Of a DNA stretch of 64,000 bases, positions 11,340 through 23,385 are shown in pieces. The first letter of the stretch is position 1, and each line of letters begins with the position of its first letter. Position numbers and translations under genes: made by a program. The notes below the pieces were generated by a model. It was not told the DNA's origin. It searched no databases and was given only the letters and a program-made list of their open reading frames with translations. The stretch covers positions 398,081,838 through 398,145,837 of the forward strand of contig NC_053491.1 in NCBI RefSeq assembly GCF_905171775.1, given 5' to 3'. The DNA comes from Rana temporaria. Lineage: Eukaryota; Chordata; Amphibia; Anura; Ranidae.

Positions 11340-11686
11340 AGTGGAGTTCCACCCAAAAATGGTCCTTCACCCAATAGACATATTGGTTTTGAAACGCCAG
11401 TTTCTGCACTAATCACCACAGGGACAACTCTGAAATGAGAAAAGCCCCCCCCCCCCCCATTTACAGAGCGATTCGTGCATGCGCAGTAGGGAACCGGTTG
11501 TGATGCTGCACGACTAAACTGCCCAGATTCCCTTAGTGGAATAGGGAAACAAGGGAATCTCTGCGATGGAAGAGAAAATAATAACCTCAAAGCATTACAT
11601 GTATACCCAGCGTAACCACTTAACCTCTGGAATATCCCCCCCCCCTTCATGACCAGGCCACTTTTGCGATACGGCACTGGGTTACT
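11340..11686. repeat. Truncated TTAA-family elements
   Basis: The left end AGTGGAGTTCCACCCAAAAA follows TTAA at 11336-11339 and matches the family at 12623-13039, but its right end is missing. From about 11610 a fragment of the large hairpin-chain family appears (gcgatacggcactgggtt). A C run lies at 11449-11458 and another at 11636-11645. Confidence 0.6.
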
Positions 11687-11690
11687 TTAA

Positions 11691-12044
11691 AGTGGTTGTA
11701 AACCCTCTCTGACATGTTTTACCTACAGGCAAGCCTAGATTAAGGCTTACCTGTAGGTGTTTGCAATATCTCCTAAACCTACACGTTTAAGAGAGATTTG
11801 CCAAAAAGAACGCACCGATGTCTACAGCCCGCATCGCAGGCGCACTGAGAAGGACGGTCAATCATAGCACCAGAGCGGCGATACCCGGAAGTAACCTTCG
11901 GGGGAGATGTCTGCAGCCAGAGGGGGAGACGAGGACAGCTTTGATCTAAGGCAAGTAATTCATAATGAGCTAGTATGCTAGTCATACTAGCTCATTATGC
12001 CTTTCAGTTTTTTTATTTGGGGGAGGGGGGGGTTAACAACCACT
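11691..12044. mobile_element. piggyBac-like TTAA MITE, 354 bp
   Basis: TTAA flanks both ends (11687-11690 and 12045-12048). The termini AGTGGTTGTAAACCC and (reverse complement) AGTGGTTGTTAACCC are inverted repeats. The interior has a short palindrome around 11965-12000 (catactagctcattatg with its mirror). No coding content. Confidence 0.85.
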
Positions 12045-12048
12045 TTAA

Positions 12049-12622
12049 CTGACCGTGACACTGTACCTGTTGGAAGGCAACATGGTTTATTATGATATTT
12101 CTGGAGTTTAACTGCCTGGTCGATACAGCCATTTGGACTAAGTTGGAGTTTGCAAGTTCAAAACAAGGAGTAGTAAATGGGAATTCATATCAGGATGAAC
12201 AGGATGTTCTCGCCTAGGCCTCCTGGTGTGAGGTATGGGGGTAGAGGAGCAACAGATAAGACCTCCTGGAAAGGTGCGAATTCAAATGTCCTGAGTTACA
12301 GAACAGCAAAGACCAGCTGAAGAATGACCCGGGTCAAATAGTGATATATGGACGAATGCTGCCTTTAATGGACACTACAGCATGCTTCCAGGAGGATGGG
12401 CAGAAGAACTGCCTCTCAATTTTCACTTGTCAGAATCCTACATAGGCTGGCAGTGGGTGTCGTGTGGGTGGTGTCTGAGTGCAATTTAAAAAGTACTGGC
12501 CGGCCAGAGTAACCTCCTCTTGCCCCATTGAGCCAAACTGAAAGCTACAGAATACAGAGGACGACCTTACGTAAAGTATCATTGATGTTCTTTTGTTTTA
12601 TATGCTCTAATATTTCGTTTAA
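12049..12622. other. No gene seen
   Basis: Non-coding sequence without a recognised repeat boundary or exon. Confidence 0.45.
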
Positions 12623-13039
12623 AGCAGAGTTCCACCCAAAAGTGGAACTTCCACTCATTGTACTCCTCCACCCCTCCGATGCCACATTTGGCACTTTTTG
12701 GGGGTGGGGAAGGATACCCGTCTTTCACAGTTATGCTGTTCCCACAGTCGTGGGTATTGACATCCCTGTGGTGCTCCTTCCTCCCTCCCCGGCCAGTAGA
12801 AGAGAAGAGCAGCGCCTCGCGCATGGGCAGTAGGGTTCCCAGCGTGAAGCCGCAAGAGGCTACACTGCCAGATTCCCTTACTCGCAATGGAGGCAGCAGC
12901 ACCCGACAGCTGCAGTGCTGACATCACTGGACTCCAGGACAGGCAATTATGAGATTATTAAAAGATTATTAAAAGTCAGCAGCTGCAGTATGTGCAGCTG
13001 CTGGCGTTTAATTTTGGCAGCGGTGAGCGGACCTCCGCT
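12623..13039. mobile_element. piggyBac-like TTAA MITE (agcggag family), 417 bp
   Basis: TTAA at 12619-12622 and 13040-13043. The ends AGCAGAGTTCCACCC and (reverse complement) AGCGGAGGTCCGCTC are short inverted repeats. The interior includes the hairpin gcagctgcagtatgtgcagctgc near 12976-13000 that recurs in other family members (22630-23263, 27849-28292). Open frames on both strands here are repeat sequence, not genes. Confidence 0.85.
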
Positions 13040-13082
13040 TTAAGCGTTTTATGTTAAAGTTTCTACTTTCTTGGGAAATTAA

Positions 13083-14300
13083 CCACTTAAGACCCGGACC
13101 AAAATGCAGCTAAAGGACCTTGGCCCTTTTTGCGATTCAGCACTGCGTCGCTTTAACTGACAATTGCGGTCGTGCGACGTGGCTCCCAAACAAAATTGGC
13201 GTCCTTTTTTCCCCCACAAATAGAGTATTCTTTTGGTGGTATTTGATCCCCTCTGCGTTTTGTTTTTTTTGCGCTATAAACAAACAAAAAAAAAGCAATA
13301 TTTTTTACTTTTTGCTATAATAAATATCCCCCAAAAATATATAAAAAAAATAAAATCGCAATAAGCGTTTATCGGTTGGTTGGCGCAAAATTTTTAGCGT
13401 TTACAAAATAGGGGATAGTTTTATTTCATTTTTATTCATTATTTTTTTACTACTAATGGCGGCGATCAGCGATTTTTTTCGTGACTGCGACATTATGGCG
13501 GACACTTCGGACAATTTTGACACATTTTTGGGACCATTGTCATTTTCACAGCAAAAAATGCATTTAAATTGCATTGTTTATTGTGAAAATTACAGTTGCC
13601 GTTTGGGAGTTAACCACAAGGGGGCGCTGATGGGGTTATGTGTTCCCTGAAGTGTGTTTACAACTGTAGGGGGGTGTGGCTGTAGGTGTGATGTCATCGA
13701 TTGTGTCTCCCTATAAAAAGGGATGACACGAGCGATGCAGCCGCCACAGTGAAGAACGGGGAAGGCGTGTTTACACACGTCTCTCCCCGTTCTTCAGCTC
13801 CGGGGACCGATCGCGGGACTCCAGCGGCGATCGGGTCCGCTGGTCCCGGAGCTTCGGACCGGGTCGCGGGGGCGCGCGCCCACGGCTGAGTACTAGTACA
13901 GGACGTACGTGGATGTGCCCAGCCGTGCCATTTTTTTTTGCGATACGGCACTGTGTTGCTTTTACTGACAATTGCGTGGTCATGTGACGTTATACACAAA
14001 CAAAATTTGTGTCCTGCTCCCCCACAAATAGAGCTTTTAAATCACCTTTAAAAAAAATGCGACTCACTGGAGGAGAGAGATTGCTGTTCCTGATCACTAG
14101 GAACAGCAATCTCTCTCCTCCCCTGACAGAACTGGAATCGGTTTACATTGACAGATTTCCGTTCTGGCTCTCTGAACAGATCGTGGGAGGCCGGACATCG
14201 TGGCCGCCAGCCACGCGGCTCTTAAAGCTGCCAACATACACTAACGGCAGTTTGCGCAGTCGTGCCACCGTATAACAATGGTGGCTGGTCGGCAACAGGT
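13083..14300. repeat. Hairpin-chain repeat family, copy 1 (composite)
   Basis: Begins with CCACTTAAGACCCGG after TTAA at 13079-13082. The segment 13120-13240 is the reverse complement of a module shared with 35030-35190 and 47520-47660 (gcgattcagcactgcgtcgc, caattgcggtcgtgcgac). A partial second copy of the module is at 13930-14040. Strong hairpins lie at 13751-13797 and 14070-14119; the latter pairs ggagagagattgctgttcc with its exact complement. No clear right terminus, so copies appear broken or fused. Confidence 0.7.
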
Positions 14301-14563
14301 TAGGCAGTGCGTTTATTTTCATAGCTAGCATGTTGTTGTACCATTAACCTTATCAGAGCTTTGATAGACTAGCAAATTATAGGAATAGACAAGTCGATAC
14401 ATTTATAATAAACAGGGGGAATCCAAAAACCACCTCACATTTATTTCAGTACCCAAATAAAAATAATACATACATTTTAACTGTCTGCTATAAAAATTGT
14501 CCAATAAATAAAAATTGGGAAATATGTATTCTGCTACATATATTTTTGAATACAAATTGTGTA

Positions 14564-14622
<59 letters not shown>

Positions 14623-14665
14623 ATGTATGTATGTATGTATGTATGTATGTATGTATGTATGTATG

Positions 14666-14727
<62 letters not shown>

Positions 14728-15392
14728 TAAATATAAATATAAATATAAATATAATGTACCAATCGTAATCTCTGCTTTGCAAAGAAACAGGATAACCACC
14801 CCCCCCCCCCCCCCACTTCTCCCCGGGCATATCTGACATATGCCTTGTTTACATAGGCATATATCTCACTTGTTTGTGTTCTACCAATGATCGGTGAAGG
14901 CCGGAGGGCTTTCTCGAAAATGCAGAAATACACATGATTCTGCCCACAGCTGCCACCCTATAGCAGTAAAAGTACAATAGGGCGATCAGCAAGTAGATGG
15001 CACAGATGGAAGGTTTCAATTAACTGTTGAAAATATGTCAAGAGTCAAAAAAAGAGGATGATACCAATCCTATGGCGTATGCAGAGCTTTCAGGAATTTT
15101 TAATGCAACATATAGTTCGCAATAAATAAGAGCCAATGTCGCCAGTTGCATTGACACACACTAGGAAAAGTAGTGTACTCCATGATTAAAATTCACCAAC
15201 TTAATTTCTCATTTGGGCCAACTCCCTGCAGGCCTGTGAAGTTAAAGAGGAACTACAGTCTGCTCACATATTTTTGTAATAAAAACATCTTTGCCATTCT
15301 GAAGCTTCCCTCCAACCACGTTGCATATTATTTTATATATACTGCGATTCTGTTCTTGCCAAAGAGGCTGCAGAAATCTCCCTCCACTGAGT
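14301..15392. other. No gene seen; contains compound microsatellite
   Basis: AT-rich sequence with the compound microsatellite at 14563-14752 and a C run at 14799-14814. Long open frames over the microsatellite are repeats of Tyr and Ile codons and are not genes. Confidence 0.6.
14563..14752. repeat. Compound (TA)n(TATG)n(TA)n(AAATAT)n microsatellite
   Basis: Two TA blocks, about 13-14 TATG/TGTA tetramer units (14616-14672), a further TA block and five AAATAT hexamers. Confidence 0.98.
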
Positions 15393-15408
15393 CTGGCTGC
15401 ATCTATTT

Positions 15409-15993
15409 ATTTTTTTTTAACTTTATTTGTTTTCTGCAAATACAATCATCAAAAAGGCACAGAAACGGTTACAGCTCTTGCATAGATTAACGCAGTTTCA
15501 ACATTTTCATAGCAGACATCGACTTTTCCCTGAGAGCAAGTACCCCGGTTCTCAACGTTGGAACCATAACAAGTGCTCCAGGGTATTCACCGTGGACCGC
15601 ACTGGGCCCCATATCGTATAAACATAGTAAACAGTAGAAATACCTATCAGTTGTAGTACATTCAACCTGACCCCACTCACACACACACACACACCCAAGC
15701 AACTGCCCTGACCATTCACCCACCCCCACACCCGGATACGCTCGCACCCCAACCACCCCCCAGCCAACCAGCAACCACCAGAACAACCCTCATCCCACCT
15801 GCCTATAGCCCATCATTGTTGAGAGTGGGGTATCCTTCCAGAAGGAGTCCACAATATCAAGCCAGGGCTGCCAGATCTTGGTAAACTTTTTGGGACAAGC
15901 CCTGCCCATATATATGCATTTAAAGATGGGTAAGACCTTATTCGCCATACGATACAACATTTGAATAGCAGGAGCAGATGCACTCTTCCAATG
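15409..15993 (-). mobile_element. 5'-truncated L1-like LINE insertion, 585 bp
   Basis: A perfect 16-bp target duplication (ctggctgcatctattt) flanks the insert at 15393-15408 and 15994-16009. The element reads on the minus strand: the end of ORF2 (15790-15993), a 3' UTR with a CA microsatellite (15678-15699), and an A-rich tail with AATAAAG at 15409-15432. Truncation at its 5' end is typical of target-primed reverse transcription. Confidence 0.93.
15790..15993 (-). pseudogene. LINE ORF2 C-terminal fragment
   Basis: Read from 15993 downwards the frame is open for 67 codons to TGA at 15790-15792. It includes NKVLPIFKCIYMGRACPKKF and TKIWQPWLDIVDSFW, the Trp-rich tail typical of L1/Tx1-type ORF2 proteins after the reverse transcriptase. 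The endonuclease and reverse transcriptase domains are missing because of 5' truncation. There is no internal stop, so the insertion is fairly recent. Confidence 0.85.
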
Positions 15994-16009
15994 CTGGCTG
16001 CATCTATTT

Positions 16010-17044
16010 TAACTGTGGGCAGCTGAAACTGCTCCCTGGTCACGATCTGGGCCATCCCAGAGCAGGAGGTGGCCGGCCACATCACACAGTCGGGCACCCC
16101 TGCTATAAAGAATATTTCATAATCCTGATAGGTGCCTGCTGTACCATGTATGAAAAAGCATCCTGTTCTCTTTGTGTTTCTTCTTTGGTGTGAAATACCT
16201 GGTGTTCCTGCCAGTTACTATGTTTTCCTATTAGAGAACTGACCACGCTGCATTCTCTTGCTTGGTGTGGTCAGTTTTTAGCTATGCTGGGAGCTCTGCT
16301 TGCTCTCCTCCATTGATCAGACTTGTCCTGACATCCCCCCCCCGCAAAGCCATTCACTGGGAAGATCAGTGTACTGTTGCTTCCCCTCTGCCAGCTGAGG
16401 GCTAAGGGAATGTGATCCCTTACAACCCCCCCCCCCCCCAAACACACAAATGTTTTGACTTTTATTTTAAACTGAATGGGTTTTTACAAGGCGATCGTTT
16501 ACAAAGCACTTTAAACATTTGCCACAAAGATTTTCTCATTCAGATTTGCCACTCTGAACCGAGATTGAAATTGGGTCCAATTATTTCCACATTTCTTGCA
16601 TTTTCAACACAGTTTCTTACCCAATATATATTTCCATCTGCATTTCCCAGCCGGCTTTAAAAATCCTGATGTGCGCTACCAGTGAATAGCAGCTAATGGC
16701 TTGGAAATGTGCCAAACTTTAAAAACAGATTCCACTCAAAATAGAAATCATATAAAATACTGTACCACGAATTGGCATTACCATGCCATTTATTTGTGCA
16801 TCAAGGAGCCATTCAGTAGTGAAAAAAAAAAAAAGGGGGGGGGGTTGCGGTGCATGCCCATTAAAGTACAAATTGCAGTGCATGGGCAGCCTGTTCAAAA
16901 TTAAGTACAGATACATACAGTGAATATAAAAACATGCACATCCCTGTAAAAATACCAGGTTTTGATACAATAATAAAAAATGAAAAATAAAGTAATAAAA
17001 TGTGGGTTGCATAGGTGTACACACCCGCTTATTAAGGATGTGCC
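16010..17044. other. No gene seen
   Basis: Non-coding sequence. C runs at 16427-16439 and 17043-17055, an A/G run at 16819-16843. A short inverted relation exists between 16795-17000 and nothing else in the window. No splice-site-bounded coding segment recognised. Confidence 0.45.
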
Positions 17045-17485
17045 CCCCCCCCCCCACCCCAAAGCACCTTGTCTCCATGTTGATGAGGACAAGGGCCTCT
17101 TCCTGACAACCCTGGCCATTTGTCTGCGGGCGAAGGGGGAGCTTATCGGAATCCAGGACCCTTCCTTAACAAGCGGGCCACCAGATCCTGGCCCCCCACC
17201 CTATGTGAATGAGTATGGGTAGGGGTACGATGTAGCCCATTCACCTGAGGGGGGGCGAAGAGTTTAAAAAAAAAAAAACCACCACACACTAGGACATGTT
17301 TTTAGAGTAATTTATTAGGCAGCTCCGGGGGTCTTCTTTTGACTTTGGGGTTCTCTTCCGACTTCTCCTCTCTCCCCAGCATCTTCTCTCGAGCAGTACC
17401 ATCATGCCCCGGGACTGATGTCACAAAGGGGCGGGGTCACCGGTGCCATCACCGGTGCCATCACCCAGTGACCACGGCCCATGCC

Positions 17486-17493
17486 TATATAAG
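17486..17493 (+). promoter_or_regulatory. TATA box in the foldback loop
   Basis: TATATAAG, in GC-rich context and preceded by the tandem repeat caccggtgccatcaccggtg (17440 region). It sits at the centre of the foldback element and is followed about 175 bp downstream by a polyadenylation signal. Promoter activity is inferred from position only. Confidence 0.45.
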
Positions 17494-17661
17494 TCGTTGC
17501 GCACCGCATACATGGCATTACAGTGGGAGAGAGCATTGTGTCAACATCGCAAGACAGAGAAGACTGGGAAACCACTAGTAAAAGAGCAGAAGATAGCGGA
17601 GAAGGCTGGGGAGAGCCCGGAGAAGAGGCCCAAAGTTGGAAGAAGACCCCCGGAGCTGCCT

Positions 17662-17667
17662 AATAAA
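17662..17667 (+). terminator. AATAAA polyadenylation signal in foldback element
   Basis: AATAAA followed by a GT/T-rich stretch (gtctagtgtgtttttattct, 17683-17702). With the TATA box at 17486 it could delimit a transcript of about 180 nt. Because the arms are inverted repeats, a mirrored AATAAA exists on the minus strand near 17311-17316. Confidence 0.4.
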
Positions 17668-17930
17668 ATTACCTTAAAAACCTGTCTAGTGTGTTTTTAT
17701 TCTTGACACTTTTTTCCCCCCAGGTGAATGGGTAGGGGTACGATGTACCCCATAGTCAAATAGGGTGGAGGGCCGGGATCTGGGCCCCCCCCCCCCCCCC
17801 TTACAAAAGGGGGCTCTCGGATTTCGAAAAGCCTCCCGCCCGCAGACCCCGAAACCAATGGCCAGGGTTGTCGGGAAGAGGCCCTTGTCCTCATCAACAT
17901 GGGGACAAGGTGCTTTGGAGGTGGAGGGGC

Positions 17931-18911
17931 CGCAGGCCGAGGGCTTGCGGCCTGGTACAGTTCAGAAGGGGGGGGCGCTCGCTCATCCACACCCCCTTTT
18001 GACCAGTCAGGCTACGTGCTCAGATAAGGGTCTGGTATGGATTTTGGGGGGACCCCCACACTTTTTTGGCGTAGGGGGTTCCCCTTAAAATCCATACCAG
18101 ACCGATGGGCCTGGTATGCTCTTAAAGGGGGAACACATGCCATTTTTTTTTTTTTAATTTAAAATTTGGCGTGGAGATCCCCCTCAAGATCAGAGCACAA
18201 GTCGCATGCCAAAGTTGGATCAAGCAAGACGGCGTTACGACTTCAATAATATTTAATGGGCTAAAGTAGGATCAAAGTCAGACCAAAAGTAGCCAACGGC
18301 CGAGAAAGGGTATAGCGGTATAGCCGCGATGCCGGAGTGGTATACACACTGCTCCAAAGATTCTGCTAGCAGGACTTTTTTTTACCGCCCTGCTAGTGCA
18401 CCGCTCCAGTGTGAAAGCCCCAAGGGCAGCGGCTGTTTCAGGTCAGTTTGCAGGTGCTATTTTTAGCATTATAACGCCTGCAAACTGACCCAGTGTGAAA
18501 GGGGTCTAACCAAAAACATTAAAGCTTGGTGCAAACTAAGCAAAAAAAAAAAAAAACATTTTTGTGCCAGCTTCTAGGAGCATGGACAAGGCAAAGGGCA
18601 GAGCCACAAACTGCAAATGCAGCACATCCACCGCAAATAGCAGGAACCGCTGATGCAGAGGAAAAAAATGGGAATATAAAATACATATCCTTGATATTTA
18701 TCAATGCCAGAAATTCCCCTTGTTTCAGCAATGCAATTACGGACCAGGCCAATTTAATCCAGAACTTTTGAACTCACGAGAAGGTGTTGAGAACCTTCAG
18801 GTCTTAAAAAATAAATAAAAAAAAAAACACAAAAACAAACACACACACACACACACTTCTTTGGAGGAACTAAAAACAATCACCTCTAAAGTGTGAAGCT
18901 GCTGCAAGACA
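17931..18911. other. No gene seen; MITE fragments
   Basis: Positions 18046-18110 contain a local inverted repeat around gggtctggtatggatttt. Positions 18330-18508 are one half of a Harbinger-type MITE ending cagtgtgaaaggggtc. Poly-A/CA-rich sequence is at 18810-18857. No exon recognised. Confidence 0.5.
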
Positions 18912-19430
18912 GTGTAGCACCCTTGTCTTTAACAGGGGCTACTAGTAAATGTAGCTGTGCTTGGTGGTAACAAACCTTGTTGATTTGTAGTCTTTGTGAT
19001 CGTTTGGATTCTCTCCTAAGCCTGGTGTAGCAGTGGTTCCTCCCTTCTGTCAGTAGGTGGCACTGTTGCCTTTGACATTAGTATGATAAGCTGTAGTGAA
19101 AGTTATGAATTTGCATACTTTTCTCAGCCAGATCAGGAGTTTCTCTGGCCACTGAGCATGCTAGGAAATGGTATAAATATTTGGGAAGGTCAAGCAACCA
19201 GGGTCCTCCCACCCAGACCTTGGACTGGATGTATAGGGAACAGCTGCTTTCGGTGAGGCCAGAGGCCTAGAAATGTGCTTGATGTTCTGCCAGAGAGCCT
19301 GCTTGTTGCCTGGAGACTTGATGAAGTACCAGAGTTACTTTGCCATAGACCGGGAACAATGGAGAGCCTGGGAAAGCATCAAGACAGAATCATTCATATA
19401 ATTCCTTTACCTCCTTGGGAATTATTTTCC
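18912..19430 (+). mobile_element. Fragment of an LTR (TGTAGC...GCTACA family)
   Basis: Begins TGTAGCACCC and shares long colinear similarity with 32780-33190 (for example gtcagtaggtggcactgttgcc against gtcagtagatggcactgtta, and tctcagcca). The other copy ends GGGCGCTACA at 33571, so together they look like two ends of one LTR with TG...CA boundaries. This copy lacks a 3' end. Confidence 0.55.
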
Positions 19431-20318
19431 ATTTGCTATAGGAGACAGCTGTTGCTGCCAAAGGTCTTTATGCTGTTAACAGCTTACTTACTTGATGAGG
19501 TTGTTATACAGCAGCAGGCCGGCTCTCCTGCGCAAATCACCGTAGCTGCACATCGGTGTGCAGGCGCAAAGGCAGGAGCGTGCCCATGGGTCGGACAGAC
19601 TTGATGTCCACCGGCGGACCCATGATCGCCCGTTTGAGGCAGAATGGGGTATTGCCTTTGTAAACAAGGCAATTCACTGTTCTGACAGGAACCTACTGTT
19701 TCCAGTGATCTGTCATGTTCCAGTAAGCTCACACCCCCCCACCCAGTTAGAACACACACCTAGGGAACACATTTAATATTGCCCCCTAATCTTAACCCCT
19801 TCCAAAAAAGTATCTGATCTGTCCACCACAATGTCCCAGTCCCATGCAAAAAAAAAAAAAACACGCACACAAATAAATCCCCCCCATTTTGTAGATGCTT
19901 TAACTTTTGTGCAACCCAATCAATATATGCCTATTGTGATTTTTAGAATATCAAATATATATATATATATATATAAAAAGTGGGAGCATGTCTTCATTGA
20001 AGGAGGACTTCATCAAAGGGCTTAGGCATCCAGAACTTACAACATAACAGTACGGAGGACTTGGTTTTGGCAGTGAAGGTCCGAGAGGGATAAAAGGAAC
20101 ACTTTCAAATCCCAGAAAGAAGCAGTAAACTTTGCCATGGCAACCTTAGCTTTTTTTCTTTAGGTAAGAAAGTGCTCTTTGCACCGACAACTGTAATAAG
20201 CATCTACTAACTCACCATCAATCGGAATGCATTCTTAACTTTCCTTCCAAACTGTCTCTGCTGACCAAGTACGCAGCCAGAGAATCTTGATGCAGGAAAT
20301 TCACAAAATCATCTATGG
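19431..20318. other. No gene seen
   Basis: Partial hairpin-family sequence near 19530-19720 (ccaccggcggacccatgatcg). TA microsatellite at 19954-19975. No coding segment recognised. Confidence 0.5.
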
Positions 20319-20990
20319 CAGGGGTGTCCAAACTTTTTCAAAGAGGACCAGATTTGATGAAGTGAACATGCGTGAGGGCTGACCATTTTGCCCGACATGC
20401 TTTGAACCATTAAAATGCAGTCTAAATGTGTTCCTTCGAGCACCAATACACTGCCCAACAAGAATTCTCTTGCCTTTGTGGTTGTGTGTAAAGAGATGAG
20501 CTTGGGCTTATTTGGATATACCACACACCTTCACTTTAAGAGCAAAGTTTCAGGAAACATTTTTTTAATAAAGAACTGTGAAGCAAAATAAGAGAGTCAG
20601 TGCCCATCTGCAGCCTCACAAGTGCCCATCTGCAGACCCACCATTGCCATGAATGTAGCCTCACCATTGCCAGAAATGCACGCACCATTTGCCAGGAATG
20701 TACGCACCATTTGCCAAAAATTTATTACCAGGAGAATCTGTTTACACAGCGGCCTCTTTAATAGAAAGTCCTGCCTCCTTTGATGGGCAGAACAGTCATC
20801 CAATGGCAGTGTGGGACTTCCTATTACAGAGGCTGCCCGTAAACAGGAAATTCTCCTGTATGTGTACGACAGTGGCATCGCTCGTCCCGCCTCCTCCCTG
20901 TCCCAAGGCATATACATCTTTTGTGGCCCCGGGGCTGGGAGATAGTTTAGGGGCCACAAAAGATATACATGTCTAAATAACCCGGCGGGG
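20319..20990. mobile_element. hAT (Charlie-type) element, right end missing
   Basis: The left terminus CAGGGGTGTCCAAACTTTTT is typical of hAT elements of the Charlie group. The expected mirrored right end is not found; similarity seems to fade near 20990 (ggggccacaaaag, cccggcggggcc). No transposase frame. Confidence 0.65.
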
Positions 20991-21785
20991 CCGTTCAAAA
21001 CCGGAACGCGGTTGCCCGATCTATGCAGTAGCTCCAGTTTTTGGAGCATTAAGGGATCTGTCAGGATTAATCTGGGGATTACCAAATTTTAAGCAGGAAT
21101 TTATTTTTGCTCAGAGAAGACCTACTTTGATCCATTGTATCAAAGTCAGTCTTGGTAGGAAGGTGTTTGGAATGGAGACTGGAGTAAGGTAATTGATACA
21201 CAATGCACGCTTTAGGTTGTGCATTATGAATACCGGTACCATGCATTTAGTGCAGCAAGGCAATTTTCAGCCAAATCTACATTAATTTCCTTGACAAATT
21301 ATTTCATCAGAAAACCAATTAAACTTCTCAGCCATCTACATCACTATTTTAGTGCAGACTGGCATTCAAGTACAATTTTTTTTTTTTTTACAGCAAATCT
21401 GTAGGTTTCTTTTAAACTCATTTGTAATTTGGCAGGCGGAGGTGATCAATTCCTAATCTCATTAGTCTAGACCGCTTTCATCTTTGATCAGCACTAATCA
21501 ACGCATGCATGAAGTCCTCCCACACCAAACGCCCTGTGAAACTACCATGAACATGGGGATATCTGGGACACCTCTGGAAAATGACATCCAGCCTGTGTTC
21601 CGATGACAGAGCTTGCACTGTGTCACATAACGGATATGTAAATACTAAAGAGATACAGGGAGTCTGAATTATTTATCAAAGCATTGCATACACAATACGC
21701 ACATTCCATCCCTAAACTAGGATTTAGTCATGGTCTTTATTACAGATCCCAGTACAACCAAGATACACAACACTAGAATTAGGCC
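20991..21785. other. No gene seen
   Basis: Apparently unique AT-rich sequence with a poly-T run at 21380-21390. Confidence 0.45.
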
Positions 21786-22147
21786 CGGTTCACACTAGTG
21801 CGATGCCAGACATTGCATGCGATTCGCACCGCATTGCTGTTCAGATCACATGTGATGTCTGTGCAATGCGATTTCAGTCATACAAACTGTATGGCTGAAA
21901 TCTTATTCGCACCAAAATGGTGCAGGACACTTTTTGGTCCGGAATCAAATCGCATGGATGTTCACACTTATGTAATCCGATTTCTGCACCATTTCACAGT
22001 TTGCACTGCCATCTGCAGACCGATCTCGGGATGTCGTTAACATTGACACCCGCATCGGTTTGCAGATCTCACTATGAACCATTGTGCGATTCAGGAACCT
22101 GCACTGGATTCGTAGGGTTCTCGCATCACACAAGTGCGAACTGACAC
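21786..22147. repeat. Degenerate Harbinger-like MITE
   Basis: Left end CCCGGTTCACACTAGTGCGA and a weakly mirrored right end (cacaagtgcgaactgacacc). Interior is rich in gattcgcacc/gcgattc motifs. Target duplication not clear. Confidence 0.5.
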
Positions 22148-22629
22148 CTAGGGCTTATATTTGCAGGTTTACAAACCTCAAAACTGTGAGTTCTAGATAA
22201 ACCCTGCCATACAGTGCAGCCAGACACAGGACACCACATTCTCTGTTAAAACTTGGAACTCAAAAAAAAAAAAATCAAAACTTGGCATCTTAGAATGTCA
22301 TCTTGGCCAATGAAATCAAAAGATCAGAACCCACAGAAGATGGCAGCGATTGACCAGGGATAACATGAGTGGATGGGAGTGCAATTCCACTTTAAGTCGG
22401 CCATACAGCCTGTGTACAATCCCCTTAAAGTGATTGAAAAGCTCAGAAAGAAGATCCTTACCTGGTCTGTGCATTGCTATTGCACAGTGCGGCCCTGAAT
22501 CTCCTCTTCTGGGGTCCCCTGGTCGGTGCTGTCTGATGAAATACAGATCATGTGTACGCGGCATAAGTGTTTAGGGATTTGGGGGGGGGGGGGGGGCTTA
22601 TTTACACTAGCTTTGACTTTACACTTTAA
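22148..22629. other. No gene seen
   Basis: Short repeat fragments, including gtgcaattccactttaag (22379) and a G run at 22578-22595. Confidence 0.45.
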
Positions 22630-23263
22630 AGCAGAGTTCAGACTTAAAAAATATTAAAAGTCAACAGCTACAAATACTGCAGCTGCTGACTTTTAATAAA
22701 TCAGACACTCACCTGTCCAAGGGTCCAGCAATGCGGGGGAACAAAGCCCCGCTCCTCTCCGTGGCATCACAGCCAGGCACCCACTGCGCATGCAATCATC
22801 TGGGACCTGTGACGTGTCCCAGATGATTGCCGAGAGGGAGGGGGGCAGAGGTGACCTTCCCTCAGGTGCCATGGAAGAAGTGGGAGCTGGAACCCTCTAT
22901 AAAAGAAAAAGAAAAAAGGATCGACGTCGGCAGATAAGGCGCGTTACGAGTTTCCGAAAAAGTAGCCGAACTGCGAGTCGGCTCTATATGGCGCCTGCGC
23001 AGTCAGCTCTACACGGCTCCTAGTCGGTGCGCAGGCGCCGTATAGAGCCGACTCGCAGTTCGGCTACTTTCGGAAACTCGTGACGCGCCTTATCCGCCGA
23101 GGGGAAGTTTTTCTCAAGACGTCAATCATCTGGGCGAAGTCCCACATGACACTGCGCCTCTGGATAGGAACGCCTACTACCGCGGGAGTGTGTACCCGGA
23201 AGCCTGGTGGAAAATGGCAATAATACGGTATGTACAGTAAAAAACAAACAGCATACCTCCGCT
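22630..23263. mobile_element. piggyBac-like TTAA element with internal palindrome, 634 bp
   Basis: TTAA at 22626-22629 and 23264-23267; ends AGCAGAGTTC and (reverse complement) AGCGGAGGTA. It contains the family hairpin cagctgctgacttttaat near 22680 and a large palindrome at about 22925-23100 whose arms include gccgaactgcgagtcggctc and its complement. The palindrome core resembles that at 23726-24185. Confidence 0.75.
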
Positions 23264-23274
23264 TTAAGGGGTAT

Positions 23275-23385
23275 TGTTTGCAGAATTTTGAAGAAAATAA
23301 TTAATTTAATCCATTTTGGAATAAGGCTGTAACATAACAAAATGTGGAAAACGTTAAGTGTTGTGAATACTTTCTGGATGCACTG
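23275..23385 (-). mobile_element. Tc1-like terminal fragment
   Basis: Ends with ...ttgtgaatactttctggatg cactg followed by TA (23386-23387), the terminus of a third Tc1-like family. Only about 110 bp of one end is present. Confidence 0.65.

Larger units (their letters stand above)
17045..17930. mobile_element. Foldback element with about 300-bp inverted arms
   Basis: The left arm (about 17045-17345) is repeated in reverse complement at about 17632-17930. Examples: aaagcaccttgtctccatg (17061) against catggggacaaggtgcttt (ending 17916), and ggcagctccgggggtcttct against agaagacccccggagctgcc (17641). Paired coordinates sum to about 34977 throughout, so the symmetry axis is near 17489. The loop of about 290 bp holds a TATA box and direct repeats of caccggtgccat. 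Class and target duplication are undetermined. Confidence 0.8.

Noticed and set aside
14403..14933. 176-codon Tyr/Ile-rich frame
   Set aside because: It is translation of TA and TATG microsatellites.
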